A program made the position numbers and the translations under genes. The notes beneath the pieces were generated by a model, which saw only the letters and a program-made list of their open reading frames with translations, did no database searches and had not been told where the DNA came from. From assembly GCA_947164605.1 (NCBI GenBank), contig CAMUXE010000004.1, positions 1 through 64,000 on the forward strand: a DNA stretch of 64,000 bases, read 5' to 3'. The DNA comes from an uncultured Lachnospiraceae bacterium (lineage in GTDB: Bacteria; Bacillota; Clostridia; Lachnospirales; Lachnospiraceae). This document shows positions 50,587 through 60,783 of this stretch, piece after piece (position 1 is the stretch's first letter; every line of letters starts with the position of its first letter).

Positions 50587-51771
50587 ATGAAACTGGTGAA
50601 GCCATCCTATTACAAAGAATTCAAATGCATTGCGGGAGCTTGTACTGATACCTGTTGTGCAGGCTGGGAGGTTGACGTAGATCCTAAATCTTATAAATAC
50701 TATAAGTCAGTAAAGGGAGCTTTTGGAAAGAGGCTTAAATCAGTTATGATTCCTCAAGAGGATGGGGGATGTAGTTTTAAATTAAAAGAAAAACTCAGAT
50801 GTCCTTTTTTAAATGATGAGAATCTATGTGATCTGTTCACTGCTTTGGGCGAAGATAAGCTCTGTGACACTTGCGCAGAATTTCCAAGATTTATCAATTC
50901 CTATGGTATGGTCAAGGAGATGGGCTTGGCTCCATCATGTAAGACAGCGGGCGAGATCTTCTACTCTTATAAAGAAAAAATCAAATATATAAGCGAGGAG
51001 GTAGACGATCCGATTGAGCCTAATGATATAGATCCTGAGCTTTATATAAGATTGAGAGATGCCAGAAAAACTGCCTTTGAGTTTATCAATGATGAAGAGA
51101 TATCTATATATCAAAGCCTTAAGCTCTATCTTGAGTATTGCAAGGAGTTACAGACTTGTGTCAGCTACGGAGCCTACTATAAAATCAGCCAGATTAGGGA
51201 TAAATATAAGGATTACAAGCTTTTACTAAAGAAGATGTCAAGCCCCGAAATAGATGCTTCAAAGATTGTAAATGATGATTTGTGCAAGCTTATCAAGCAC
51301 CTCTATGGCACTTTTAGGGGGATTGAGATTATTAACAAGGATTATAGTACTTTTATAGAGGACAGCCAGCATTATCTCGAAGCTATAGATTATAATGATT
51401 TAAGTCTTGAAAAAGATTTGAAAGCCTATATTAAAGACCGCTTTGGAGATGAGGACTATGTAAAGGGACTGAAAAACCTCGCTGATTATTATGTATTTAG
51501 ATATTTCCTTGACTCTGTCAATGATTACAATGTGAGACTTAAGGGCAGAATTGCAGTCCTTGGCCTTATGGCTGTAATCTATATGGAGATGGTCTATGAA
51601 AAGACCTATGGCAAGGATTGTGACTTTACAATGAGAGTTGACATTGCTCACCTTTATTCTAGGCAGTTTGAGCACTCATACACCAATCATCAGATTATGT
51701 GCTCAAGAATTGACAGAATTCCTGTTGGCAAGGCGCTGACAGAGAGAATGTTGGAACTTATAAAACTATAA
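50587..51771 (+). CDS. fliB: Flagellin lysine N-methylase (FliB-type)
   Basis: The 394-residue protein begins MKLVKPSYYKEFKCIAGAC and continues with the cysteine pattern of FliB (CTDTCCAGWEVDVD, RCPFLNDENLCDLF, CDTCAEFPR, and a later Cys after GLAPSC). FliB methylates lysines on flagellin in Salmonella. The Fe-S or metal-binding N-terminus is well conserved and the rest is helical. Together with the chemotaxis receptor nearby it indicates a flagellated organism, although no flagellin gene is in this window. Confidence 0.88.
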   Translation: MKLVKPSYYKEFKCIAGACTDTCCAGWEVDVDPKSYKYYKSVKGAFGKRLKSVMIPQEDGGCSFKLKEKLRCPFLNDENLCDLFTALGEDKLCDTCAEFPRFINSYGMVKEMGLAPSCKTAGEIFYSYKEKIKYISEEVDDPIEPNDIDPELYIRLRDARKTAFEFINDEEISIYQSLKLYLEYCKELQTCVSYGAYYKISQIRDKYKDYKLLLKKMSSPEIDASKIVNDDLCKLIKHLYGTFRGIEIINKDYSTFIEDSQHYLEAIDYNDLSLEKDLKAYIKDRFGDEDYVKGLKNLADYYVFRYFLDSVNDYNVRLKGRIAVLGLMAVIYMEMVYEKTYGKDCDFTMRVDIAHLYSRQFEHSYTNHQIMCSRIDRIPVGKALTERMLELIKL

Positions 51772-51836
51772 TGACCTCGCTGATAGGGCTTAGATAGTTT
51801 GGTTTATGAAATAGTATTTATAATAGACGGAGATAT

Positions 51837-52517
51837 ATGTATATAGTACTTGTGTCCTTTGAGGCAATAGAAGAACTTGAAGAAGAGAAGCTGGATAAAA
51901 TAATAGCTTTTCTTCCTGGATTTAGAAAAGAAAAATACTTGTCCATAAAACATGAGGAAGAAAAGAAGCGCTCCTTGGCGGCATCGATAGCCTATGTGAT
52001 TGCAGCAGGGCTCTTTTTGAGCCAAAGTGGGGAAGATGAAAAAAAGGTATTTTTGAAAATTTGCAAGGCCAATGACTTAATGAAATATATGAATAAGCTA
52101 TATGTGCTGGATTTTAAGCTTCTTGACAAGATTAATAAGGTTTCTTATCTTGAACATAATAAGCCTCAAAACCCATATTTTTCTTATAATTTGTCACATT
52201 CTGGTCCATATGCTGTGTGCGGACTGGCTGCTCTTGACTATGAGCTGGGACTTGATATTGAAGTTGCCAGAAAAATGCCAGATAAGCTCCTCTCCCGTAT
52301 TATGACAGAAGAGGAAATCCGTCTTTGTAGCTGTGATGAGGGTTTAAAATTAAGGTTTTGGACCATGAAGGAGGCCTATTTAAAGGCTAAGGGCACAGGC
52401 ATAAGAGGGGCAAATGCTGAGGACTTCCCACCAATTAAGCTGATTGAGGATGAATATGAGGTCATAAAAGAAGAGATATGTGGGAATCCAATTAGTTTTT
52501 TATATAAAAAAGCATAG
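51837..52517 (+). CDS. 4'-phosphopantetheinyl transferase (Sfp-type)
   Basis: The 226-residue enzyme attaches phosphopantetheine from CoA to carrier proteins. The motifs are FSYNLSHSGPYAVCGLA (substrate His), LGLDIEVARK (Mg-binding Asp/Glu) and LRFWTMKEAYLKAKGTG. The target could be fatty-acid ACP or a peptide/polyketide synthase carrier; no such synthase lies in this window. The start at 51837 follows GACGGAG. Confidence 0.9.
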   Translation: MYIVLVSFEAIEELEEEKLDKIIAFLPGFRKEKYLSIKHEEEKKRSLAASIAYVIAAGLFLSQSGEDEKKVFLKICKANDLMKYMNKLYVLDFKLLDKINKVSYLEHNKPQNPYFSYNLSHSGPYAVCGLAALDYELGLDIEVARKMPDKLLSRIMTEEEIRLCSCDEGLKLRFWTMKEAYLKAKGTGIRGANAEDFPPIKLIEDEYEVIKEEICGNPISFLYKKA

Positions 52518-52595
52518 CTTGAAGAATTCTTAAATTAATTAAGCTGCTTATGGTAAAAAAATATGTATTTTAGGCTGATTTTAAGCTGAAATTCT

Positions 52596-52624
52596 TTGAA
52601 AACTAGAGCCTTTTGGAGTATAAT
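52596..52624 (+). promoter_or_regulatory. Promoter of the chemotaxis receptor gene
   Basis: TTGAAA (52596-52601), 17 bp, TATAAT (52619-52624). It resembles a vegetative promoter, not the flagellar sigma-28 type. Confidence 0.75.
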
Positions 52625-52658
52625 TACTAATATACTTTCAAGGATGGAGGCAGTTTAC

Positions 52659-54398
52659 ATGGACGAAAAGAAAAGTGAAAAAAAAGTTGAAAAGAAAAAG
52701 CAAGAAGGAAAAAGAGGAGTAAGATCAATTAAATATCTGGTCTTAATTGAGATTGCGGTTAGTATTGCTTTGGTGGCCTTAATGATTGACCTGATGGGTT
52801 ATTTGACATTTAAATCTATGATCAATAGTGTGGTTAAGTCTAATATGACTACAATTGCATCAGGATATGGCAATAGCTTAGATCAATATATAAAGGCTGG
52901 CAGATCAATCAACTCTGTTGGAGATGTCTTTGGCTCGGTCAAGGTGAGCGGCTTAGATAGTTCTTATCTTTATGTGGTAAGTAAGGATGGAGAGATGCTC
53001 TTTCACCCAACAATGTCAAAAATCGGCAAGCCGGCAGAAAATGATGCAGTTAAGGGATTGGTAGAAAAGATTAAAAACAACAATATTCCTGAGCCAGGTG
53101 TCATTGAATACAATTACAAAGGCACAGTTAAATATGCTGGATATTATATTTCAGATAGCAATGACCATCCAATTCTTATTGTGACAGCTGATAAAAAGGA
53201 TGTTGAACAGCCTTTAAACAGATTTCTCATGATAAGTTTAATTGCGACAATTGGCCATATTATTGTATTTGTGCTTATTTGTGGACTTGTTACAGGTAAG
53301 CTTTTAAAGCCTATCAGCCATATCAATGACTCTATTGTTGAGGTTGGAAAACTTAATTTCAAGCTTGATGCAAAGGCTGATGCAAGAATTAAGTCTTACA
53401 ATGACAGAAGAGACGAGATTGGACAGATGTCTAGAGCAGTTTCAAGTATGAGAGCAGATCTCACAAATGTTGTTGCTGAATTGGCAGATGCAGCTAGTTC
53501 TCTTGAGAGCAATGCAAGAGATATTAAGGATTCTATGGACAGAATTAATGAGAATTCTTCTGATAACTCTGCAACTACTGAAGAGCTTGCAGCAGGTATG
53601 GAAGAGACAACTGCAACAGCTGAGACTATCAATTCAAGTGTTGGACAGGTTAGTGACAATACAGCTCAGATCAACAAGCGCGCAAATGAAGGTTTAAAGA
53701 CTGCGGCTAATATTCAGAATAAGGCAGTTAACATTGTAGAACAGGTTGGAAATTCTTTAAATAAGACAAATGGCGTATATAACGATGTTAAGCTTAAGTC
53801 AGAACTTGCCATTAATCAGTCTCACTCTGTTGCTAAAATTAATGAAATGGCTGAGAATATCAGAGAAATCAGTGATCAGACAAGCTTGCTTGCCCTCAAT
53901 GCTTCAATTGAGGCTGCCAGAGCTGGTGAGGCTGGAAAGGGCTTTGCTGTTGTAGCAGAGGAAATCAGTAAACTTGCAGCTCAGTCATCTGAGGCAGTTG
54001 AGTCAATTTCTGATATTGTGGTTGATGTTAATACAGCAGTGACAGATATGTCAGATTGTCTGAATGAGATGCTTGTCTTTATGGAAGAAAATGTTACAAA
54101 GGACTATGCAGAATTTGACAATGTTGCAAGACAGTACAGCCAGGATGCTGAGTACTTTAAAGAATCAATGACAGATATTGGAGAATCACTTAAGGATCTC
54201 ACAGATAATATGAATAATATTTCATCTGCAATTGAGGGAATTAGTTCAACAATTGATGAGTCTGCTACTGGAATTACTGATGTCGCAGAAAAGACCACTG
54301 ATATTGTAGGTCTTACATCTTCTACTCAGGAGCTTGCAGACCAGAATATTGAATATTCTGCTAACTTAAAGAACATTGTAAATCGATTTAATATCTAA
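52659..54398 (+). CDS. Methyl-accepting chemotaxis protein
   Basis: The 579-residue receptor has a basic cytosolic start, a first membrane helix (~25-47), an extracellular sensor of about 150 residues with a dCache/sCache-like fold ([16 protein letters not shown]), a second helix (~190-215), a HAMP domain, and a long coiled-coil signalling domain. The hairpin tip is conserved ([39 protein letters not shown]). Ligand is unknown. The start at 52659 follows GGAGG; upstream starts lie in the promoter. Confidence 0.93.
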   Translation: MDEKKSEKKVEKKKQEGKRGVRSIKYLVLIEIAVSIALVALMIDLMGYLTFKSMINSVVKSNMTTIASGYGNSLDQYIKAGRSINSVGDVFGSVKVSGLDSSYLYVVSKDGEMLFHPTMSKIGKPAENDAVKGLVEKIKNNNIPEPGVIEYNYKGTVKYAGYYISDSNDHPILIVTADKKDVEQPLNRFLMISLIATIGHIIVFVLICGLVTGKLLKPISHINDSIVEVGKLNFKLDAKADARIKSYNDRRDEIGQMSRAVSSMRADLTNVVAELADAASSLESNARDIKDSMDRINENSSDNSATTEELAAGMEETTATAETINSSVGQVSDNTAQINKRANEGLKTAANIQNKAVNIVEQVGNSLNKTNGVYNDVKLKSELAINQSHSVAKINEMAENIREISDQTSLLALNASIEAARAGEAGKGFAVVAEEISKLAAQSSEAVESISDIVVDVNTAVTDMSDCLNEMLVFMEENVTKDYAEFDNVARQYSQDAEYFKESMTDIGESLKDLTDNMNNISSAIEGISSTIDESATGITDVAEKTTDIVGLTSSTQELADQNIEYSANLKNIVNRFNI

Positions 54399-54431
54399 GA
54401 GAGTCATATTGATTCTTTCTTAAGACTTCTA

Positions 54432-54479
54432 GGACCTTGAAAGCTTCTTTTTAAAAGCTGGCTTTTGAGGTCTTTTTTT
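54432..54479 (+). terminator. Intrinsic terminator of the chemotaxis receptor gene
   Basis: GACCT/AGGTC with inner AAAGC/GCTTT, followed by seven Ts. Confidence 0.75.
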
Positions 54480-54492
54480 GCTTCTTCGGAAA

Positions 54493-54547
54493 TAATCATA
54501 GACACTAATCATGGCCACTAATGATAGACACTAATCGTAGCCGCTAA
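54493..54547. repeat. Four 13-bp tandem repeats upstream of ftsH
   Basis: TAATCATAGACAC, TAATCATGGCCAC, TAATGATAGACAC and TAATCGTAGCCGC follow one another without gaps. The remaining bases to 54653 show nothing I can name. Confidence 0.85.
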
Positions 54548-54653
54548 AAAGCTTATTTAATCCATTATTCTGCGTTTGAATATATGAAAGGCTTATAGCT
54601 GATATATTTGTGTGAATTTAATTTGAACTTTACTTTAAATATTACTTATTTCA

Positions 54654-54682
54654 TTGAAATTTGATTTGAAAATTCTTATAAT
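54654..54682 (+). promoter_or_regulatory. Promoter of ftsH
   Basis: TTGAAA (54654-54659), 17 bp, TATAAT (54677-54682). The leader is about 65 bases with AGAAGGAAAT before the ATG. Confidence 0.75.
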
Positions 54683-54754
54683 ATAAAACTGTATAACCAC
54701 ATTAAAAAGAAAAACCATATCGATAAAAGAAAATTAGTAGAAGGAAATGTTTTT

Positions 54755-57223
54755 ATGGAAATTAAGGAAAATGGTCAGATGACAGATGATAATAATTTAT
54801 CATCAGGTCAGATTCAGAATCAGTCTGATACAGGCCAGAATCAGTCTGGCATGGACACAAGTAATAGTCAAAAACCTTACAGTAATCAAACCAATCAGGG
54901 AAATCAGAATCCATATGGAAATCAGAATCCATATGGCAATCAGGGCAATTCAAACCCATATGGCAATCAGGGCATGAATGGAAATTCCTTTGGCAACCCA
55001 AATCAGGGCAATCCAAATCAAGGTAACCCAAATCAGGGCTCTCCATTTGGCAATCAGCAAAGACCTGGCTCTCCATACGGCAATCAGCCAATGAATGGAA
55101 ATCCATTTGGTAACCCATATGGAAACAATGGTCAGGGAATGGGACAGAATAATCAGGGACAGAACGGACCTTACGGCCCTAATAATCAGAATCCTTTCAA
55201 TGGTCTTCCTTTTGGCTCTTTATTTGACGAGAATATGGATGATAAGAAAAGGGAATCTCCTGATAAGAATAATCAGAATGGAAACAATAAGAAGGGCAAG
55301 AATTATAACCTCTTCTTTATATTTTCAGTTGCGATTGTCTTAACCTTTATTCTTGTAGCTTTTTTGAACAGCTTTATCAGAAATAGCCAATATAAGGAAA
55401 TCTCATACTCTAAGTTTCTTGAAATGATTGATCAGAATCAGATTGCATCAGTCGAGTTTGAGTCTAACAAAATTAAGATTGAGCCAAAAGAAGGCGTTGA
55501 GGTTGAAATCAATGGTCAGTATCCAATGAAGGGAATCAAATACACTTTCTATACTGGATATGTAGGTGGCGATGATGAGCTGGTCAAGACTTTAAAGCAG
55601 CACGCGGACATTGAAATTAAGGGTTATATTCCAGAACAAAGCTCACAGCTTCTGGATTTCCTTCTTGCATATGTATTGCCTATGGTACTTATGGTTGGTA
55701 TGTTTATTTTTGTATATCGCCATATTTCTAAGGGCGGCGGCTTCATGAACGGCGTTGGTAAATCTAATGCCAAGGTTTATATGGAGAAAAAGACGGGAGT
55801 TACTTTCAAGGACGTTGCAGGACAGGATGAGGCTAAGGAATCCTTAGTCGAGATAGTTGACTTCCTGCATAATCCGGACAAATATTCCAACATAGGTGCT
55901 AAGTTGCCTAAGGGTGCCCTTTTAGTCGGCCCTCCAGGAACTGGTAAAACCCTCTTGGCTAAGGCTGTTGCGGGTGAGGCAGGAGTACCATTCTTCTCCC
56001 TCGCAGGTTCAGACTTTGTAGAGATGTTCGTAGGTGTCGGTGCTTCGAGAGTTAGAGACCTCTTTAAAGAGGCTCAGAAACAGGCACCAGCTATTATCTT
56101 CATCGATGAGATTGACGCAATAGGTAAGAGCCGTGATTCTCGTTATGGCAGTGGTAATGATGAGAGAGAACAGACTCTCAACCAGCTTCTTGCTGAGATG
56201 GATGGATTTGACACATCTAAGGGACTTTTCCTCTTGGCTGCGACTAACCGTCCAGAGGTGCTTGATAAGGCTCTCTTGAGACCTGGCCGTTTTGACAGAA
56301 GAATTATTGTAGATAAGCCTGACTTTAAGGGAAGACTTGATACTTTAAAGGTACATTCAAAGGATGTCCGCATGGATGACACAGTTGACCTTGATGCTAT
56401 AGCACTTGCAACTGCTGGTCTTGTTGGATCAGATTTAGCTAATATGATCAATGAGGCTGCTATCACAGCTGTTAAGAATCATAGAAATTCTGTAAGCCAA
56501 AAAGACCTTTTTGAGGCCTTTGAGCTTGTCGCAGTTGGCGGCAAGGAGAAGAAGAACAAGGTTATGAGCGATTCTGAGAGGCATATCATTGCTTATCACG
56601 AAGTTGGACATGCGCTTGTATCTGCTCTTCAGAAGCATTCTGAACCTGTTCAGAAGATTACTATTGTGCCTAGAACTATGGGCGCTTTGGGATATACCTT
56701 ACAGACTCCTGAGGAGGAAAAGGTTCTTCAGACTAAGGAAGAGCTTATCGCAAAGATTAAGACCTATATGGCCGGCAGAGCTGCAGAGGTTCTTATCTTT
56801 AATTCTGCAACTTCAGGTGCAAGCAATGATATCGAAAATGCTACAAAGATTGCCAGAGCTATGGTTACACAGTTTGGTATGTCAGATGATTTTGGTATGA
56901 TGTGCCTTGCAACTGTTGAAAATCAGTATCTTGAAGGCAGATCAGAACTTATCTGTGGTGAGCAGACTGCAAGCCAGATTGATAAGGTTGTTCTTGATAT
57001 TATAAACACTTGCTATGCAGATGCTTATGACATGCTTAAAGAGCATAAGGATTTGCTTGATAAGATTTCAGCTTATCTCTACGATAAGGAGACAATCACT
57101 GGCAAAGAGTTTATGGAAATCTTTGATGCTGACCCAGAAATAAAGGCTAAGCTCGAGGCTGAAAAGGCCGAGGAAGCTGACAAGACTGAGCTCGAGGCTG
57201 AAAAGGCTGATGATCAGTTATAA
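54755..57223 (+). CDS. ftsH: ATP-dependent zinc metalloprotease FtsH with long N-terminal extension
   Basis: This 822-residue membrane protease degrades misfolded and regulatory proteins. Residues ~1-183 form an Asn/Gln/Gly/Pro-rich extension with NPYGNQ and NPNQG repeats; usual FtsH proteins have only a few residues before the first helix. Membrane helices are at ~185-207 and ~300-322. The AAA domain has Walker A GPPGTGKT (392-399), Walker B IIFIDEID (~448-455) and GRFDRR; the protease domain has HEVGH at 615-619. The C-terminus is a charged EAEKA tail. dnaE follows 29 bp downstream. Confidence 0.95.
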   Translation: MEIKENGQMTDDNNLSSGQIQNQSDTGQNQSGMDTSNSQKPYSNQTNQGNQNPYGNQNPYGNQGNSNPYGNQGMNGNSFGNPNQGNPNQGNPNQGSPFGNQQRPGSPYGNQPMNGNPFGNPYGNNGQGMGQNNQGQNGPYGPNNQNPFNGLPFGSLFDENMDDKKRESPDKNNQNGNNKKGKNYNLFFIFSVAIVLTFILVAFLNSFIRNSQYKEISYSKFLEMIDQNQIASVEFESNKIKIEPKEGVEVEINGQYPMKGIKYTFYTGYVGGDDELVKTLKQHADIEIKGYIPEQSSQLLDFLLAYVLPMVLMVGMFIFVYRHISKGGGFMNGVGKSNAKVYMEKKTGVTFKDVAGQDEAKESLVEIVDFLHNPDKYSNIGAKLPKGALLVGPPGTGKTLLAKAVAGEAGVPFFSLAGSDFVEMFVGVGASRVRDLFKEAQKQAPAIIFIDEIDAIGKSRDSRYGSGNDEREQTLNQLLAEMDGFDTSKGLFLLAATNRPEVLDKALLRPGRFDRRIIVDKPDFKGRLDTLKVHSKDVRMDDTVDLDAIALATAGLVGSDLANMINEAAITAVKNHRNSVSQKDLFEAFELVAVGGKEKKNKVMSDSERHIIAYHEVGHALVSALQKHSEPVQKITIVPRTMGALGYTLQTPEEEKVLQTKEELIAKIKTYMAGRAAEVLIFNSATSGASNDIENATKIARAMVTQFGMSDDFGMMCLATVENQYLEGRSELICGEQTASQIDKVVLDIINTCYADAYDMLKEHKDLLDKISAYLYDKETITGKEFMEIFDADPEIKAKLEAEKAEEADKTELEAEKADDQL

Positions 57224-57252
57224 AAAATACACTTACATATGGGAGGACGAAT

Positions 57253-60200
57253 ATGAGTTTTACACATTTGCATGTGCATACACAATATTCGCTTCTTGAT
57301 GGATCTAGTAAGATTAAGGACATAATAGACCAAGCCAAGGAACTTGGCATGGATAGTCTTGCAATCACAGACCACGGTGTTATGTATGGAGTCATAGACT
57401 TTTATAAAGCAGCCAAGGAAGCAGGGATTAAACCCATCCTTGGCTGCGAAGTTTATGTGGCACCGGGATCTAGATTTGATAAGAAGCCAGGCACTAATGA
57501 GAGCAGGTATTATCACTTGGTTTTGCTTGCTGAGAATGAGATAGGATACAAGAATCTTGTAAAGATTGTATCTAGAGGATTTACTGAAGGATATTATTAT
57601 AAGCCAAGGGTTGACCTTGAGGTTTTAGAAGAGTTTCATGAGGGTATTATTGCCCTGTCTGCATGTTTGGCTGGTGAGATTTCAAGAGCCTTGGTTAAAG
57701 ATGAGTATGAGAGGGCCAAGGAAGCAGCTTTAAGATATGACAAGATATTTGGCCATGGAAATTTCTTCTTGGAATTGCAGGACCATGGTTATAGTGATCA
57801 GAAGAAAATAAACCCATCTTTGGTCAGACTCTCAAAGGAGTTGGATATAAAGCTGGTTGCCACCAATGATGTTCACTATACAAGAGCTGAAGATGCTGAG
57901 GCTCATGATATTCTTCTTTGTATACAGACTGGTAAAAAGGTTACTGATGCAGACAGAATGCGCTATCTTGGAGGACAGTTCTATCTCAAATCCGAGGATG
58001 AGATGCGCTCTCTTTTTCCTTATGCAAAAGAGGCAATCGAGAATACCCATATGATTGCTGAGCGCTGTAATCTTGAGATTGAGTTTGGAAATACAAAGGT
58101 GCCACATTTCGAGACACCAGAGGGCTACGACTCTAAGACTTATCTGACTAAACTCTGTCAGGATGGTTTAAAGAAAAGATATCCTGATTCAATAGATGAG
58201 AATGATGAGATCCATAAAAGACTTGATTATGAGTTGTCTGTTATCGAGAGTATGGGCTATGTGGATTATTTCCTTATAGTTTGGGATTATATCAATTATG
58301 CCAAGACTCACGGCATACCAGTAGGCCCTGGAAGAGGTTCTGCTGCTGGTAGTATTGTCTCTTACTGTATGGGAATTACAGAGCTTGATCCTATCAAGTA
58401 TAACTTGATTTTTGAGCGTTTCTTAAATCCTGAGCGTGTATCCATGCCCGATATAGACGTGGATTTTGCACCAGATGGCAGACAGCAGGTAATTGACTAT
58501 GTTGTAGAAAAATATGGCAAGGACTGTGTAGTTCAGATTGTCACATTTGGAACCATGGCTGCAAGGGGTGTAATCAAAGATGTCGGCAGGGCTTTAGATT
58601 TGTCTTTTGCAGAGACTGACAGAATTGCTAAGATGATTCCTATGAAGCTGGGAATGACCTTAAAACTGGCTTTGGAGCAAAATCCTGACTTTAAGTCTGA
58701 ATATGAGAATAATGAACACACCAGAAAGCTTATAGATACTTGTTTGAAGCTTGAAGGACTGCCAAGACATGCATCAACTCATGCTGCTGGTGTATTAATC
58801 AGCCAGTTGCCTGTTGAGGAATATGTTCCTGTCTCAATTTCAGCAGAAGGTGGCAAGGTTGCCCAGTTTGTAATGACAACCCTTGAAGAGCTTGGTCTCT
58901 TAAAGATGGACTTCCTTGGTTTAAGAAACCTTTCGGTTATCAGGGATACAGAGGAACTTATAAGAAGGAAAAATCCTGATTTTGATATTGAGAAAATAGA
59001 CTTCAATGACAAGGAAGTTTACTCTTTTATAAGCACAGGTAAAACTGAGGGTATCTTTCAGCTTGAAAGCGCCGGCATGAAGAGCTTCATGAAAGAGTTA
59101 AAACCTAACAATATTGAGGATATGATAGCAGGTATCTCACTTTACAGACCAGGCCCTATGGACTTTATTCCCAATTATATAAAGGGTAAGACAAATCCTC
59201 AAGCTGTAAGCTACGACTGTCCTCAGCTAGAGCCAATACTTAGTCCTACATACGGCTGTATTGTATACCAGGAACAGGTTATGCAGATAGTAAGAGACTT
59301 AGCTGGCTACTCTTGGGGACGAAGCGACCTGGTAAGACGAGCTATGTCAAAAAAGAAGGCTTATGTCATGGAGGAAGAACGCAAAAACTTTATCTATGGC
59401 AATGAAAAAGACGGAGTTGCGGGATGCGTAAAGAATGGCATAGATGAAAAAATAGCAGGTAAAATCTATGATGAGATGATAGATTTTGCTAAGTATGCTT
59501 TCAATAAGTCTCATGCTGCTTGCTATGCTATTGTGTCATATGAGACGGCTTTCTTGAAATGTCACTATCCAGCTGAATTTATGGCAGCTCTCATGTCATC
59601 AGTTGTAGATAATTCTGCGAAAATTGCAGAATATATCCTGTCATGTCGACAGATGAAAATCAAAGTCTTAGAGCCTGATATTAATAAGTCTATATATGGT
59701 TTTTCTGTAGAAGATGGAAATATCAGATTTGGATTCTCTGCTATAAAGGCTCTTGGTATACCTACAGTTGAAGCAATCGTGTCTGAGAGGGACCTTCACG
59801 GCTCATATAAAAGCTTCCATGACTTTATTAAGAGAACTATAGGCAAGCTCAACAAAAAGACTGTCGAGAATTTGATCAAGTCAGGAGCATTTGACACATT
59901 CAAGGTTACAAGAAGGGCTTTAGCCTTCGTCTATATGACAATCATGGAAGACTGTGACAGAAAGTCCAAGGACAGTATGTCCGGCCAGTATTCTCTTTTT
60001 GATATGATGGGGGATGCTGACAAGAAAGAAATGGAAATTCAAATACCTGATGTTGAGGAATATCCTCTTGAACAGAAATTGGAGAACGAGAAGGATGTTA
60101 TGGGCATTTATGTCACTGGCCATCCTCTTGATGAGTACTCGAAGACCTGGGAGAAACATGTGAGTGCCAAGTCTATAGATTTTGGCGCAGACGAAGATGG

Positions 60201-60702
60201 TCAGGTCAAAGTACAAGATGGCTCAAGGCAAACGGTTGGAGGTCTTATAACACAGCGCAATATAAAATCAACCAAGAAGGGCGATATTATGGCCTTTCTG
60301 ACTATTGAGGATCTGGTTGGTACTATGGAAATTGTGGTATTCCCAAGGGATTATATGCGCAATAAGGAGATTATAGATTCAGCTAAGAAGGTTTTTATAA
60401 GTGGACAAGTTAAGGTAGATATGGACTCCAATGCCAAGCTTATTGCAAATTCTTTTGTGAATTTTGATGACTTGCCAAGAACTCTTTGGTTAAGATTTGA
60501 TAATCAGGCAGCCTACTTCAACGAAAAGGCCTGGATTGAGGACCTTATAGGTCAGAATAGTGGTAGGGATAAGGTGATTGTCTATCTTAAAGAGGAAGAG
60601 AAAAAACTAGCTCTGCCGGTCAAAATGAACATTCATATCACTTCAGAAATTTTGTCTTACTTGAGTAAGAAACTCGGCGATGAAAATGTTGTTGCTGTCT
60701 GA
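57253..60702 (+). CDS. dnaE: DNA polymerase III alpha subunit (DnaE)
   Basis: The 1149-residue C-family polymerase has an N-terminal PHP domain (HLHVHTQYSLLDGSS). The catalytic palm contains GPGRGSAAGSIVSY and PDIDVDF (two catalytic Asp), and the fingers include VRRAMSKKKAYVMEEE and KYAFNKSHAACYA. An OB fold near the C-terminus (TVGGLITQRNIKSTKKGDIMAFLTIED) binds single-stranded DNA. It is shorter than PolC and lacks an inserted 3'-5' exonuclease. In Firmicutes DnaE works with PolC in replication. Confidence 0.96.
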   Translation: MSFTHLHVHTQYSLLDGSSKIKDIIDQAKELGMDSLAITDHGVMYGVIDFYKAAKEAGIKPILGCEVYVAPGSRFDKKPGTNESRYYHLVLLAENEIGYKNLVKIVSRGFTEGYYYKPRVDLEVLEEFHEGIIALSACLAGEISRALVKDEYERAKEAALRYDKIFGHGNFFLELQDHGYSDQKKINPSLVRLSKELDIKLVATNDVHYTRAEDAEAHDILLCIQTGKKVTDADRMRYLGGQFYLKSEDEMRSLFPYAKEAIENTHMIAERCNLEIEFGNTKVPHFETPEGYDSKTYLTKLCQDGLKKRYPDSIDENDEIHKRLDYELSVIESMGYVDYFLIVWDYINYAKTHGIPVGPGRGSAAGSIVSYCMGITELDPIKYNLIFERFLNPERVSMPDIDVDFAPDGRQQVIDYVVEKYGKDCVVQIVTFGTMAARGVIKDVGRALDLSFAETDRIAKMIPMKLGMTLKLALEQNPDFKSEYENNEHTRKLIDTCLKLEGLPRHASTHAAGVLISQLPVEEYVPVSISAEGGKVAQFVMTTLEELGLLKMDFLGLRNLSVIRDTEELIRRKNPDFDIEKIDFNDKEVYSFISTGKTEGIFQLESAGMKSFMKELKPNNIEDMIAGISLYRPGPMDFIPNYIKGKTNPQAVSYDCPQLEPILSPTYGCIVYQEQVMQIVRDLAGYSWGRSDLVRRAMSKKKAYVMEEERKNFIYGNEKDGVAGCVKNGIDEKIAGKIYDEMIDFAKYAFNKSHAACYAIVSYETAFLKCHYPAEFMAALMSSVVDNSAKIAEYILSCRQMKIKVLEPDINKSIYGFSVEDGNIRFGFSAIKALGIPTVEAIVSERDLHGSYKSFHDFIKRTIGKLNKKTVENLIKSGAFDTFKVTRRALAFVYMTIMEDCDRKSKDSMSGQYSLFDMMGDADKKEMEIQIPDVEEYPLEQKLENEKDVMGIYVTGHPLDEYSKTWEKHVSAKSIDFGADEDGQVKVQDGSRQTVGGLITQRNIKSTKKGDIMAFLTIEDLVGTMEIVVFPRDYMRNKEIIDSAKKVFISGQVKVDMDSNAKLIANSFVNFDDLPRTLWLRFDNQAAYFNEKAWIEDLIGQNSGRDKVIVYLKEEEKKLALPVKMNIHITSEILSYLSKKLGDENVVAV

Positions 60703-60722
60703 AGATTTGATGGAATCTAAGA

Positions 60723-60751
60723 TTGAATTGAGGTCTTAAATGCGTTAAAAT
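60723..60751 (+). promoter_or_regulatory. Promoter of pfkA
   Basis: TTGAAT (60723-60728), 17 bp, TAAAAT (60746-60751). Confidence 0.55.
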
Positions 60752-60783
60752 TAGCATATGATGACTCTTGAAAGGAGAGAAAT

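Noticed and set aside
54762-55118. 118-codon antisense frame opposite the FtsH N-terminus
   Set aside because: It is a mirror of the repetitive Asn/Gln/Gly codons (Cys/Asp/Met/Pro repeats) without a start signal.
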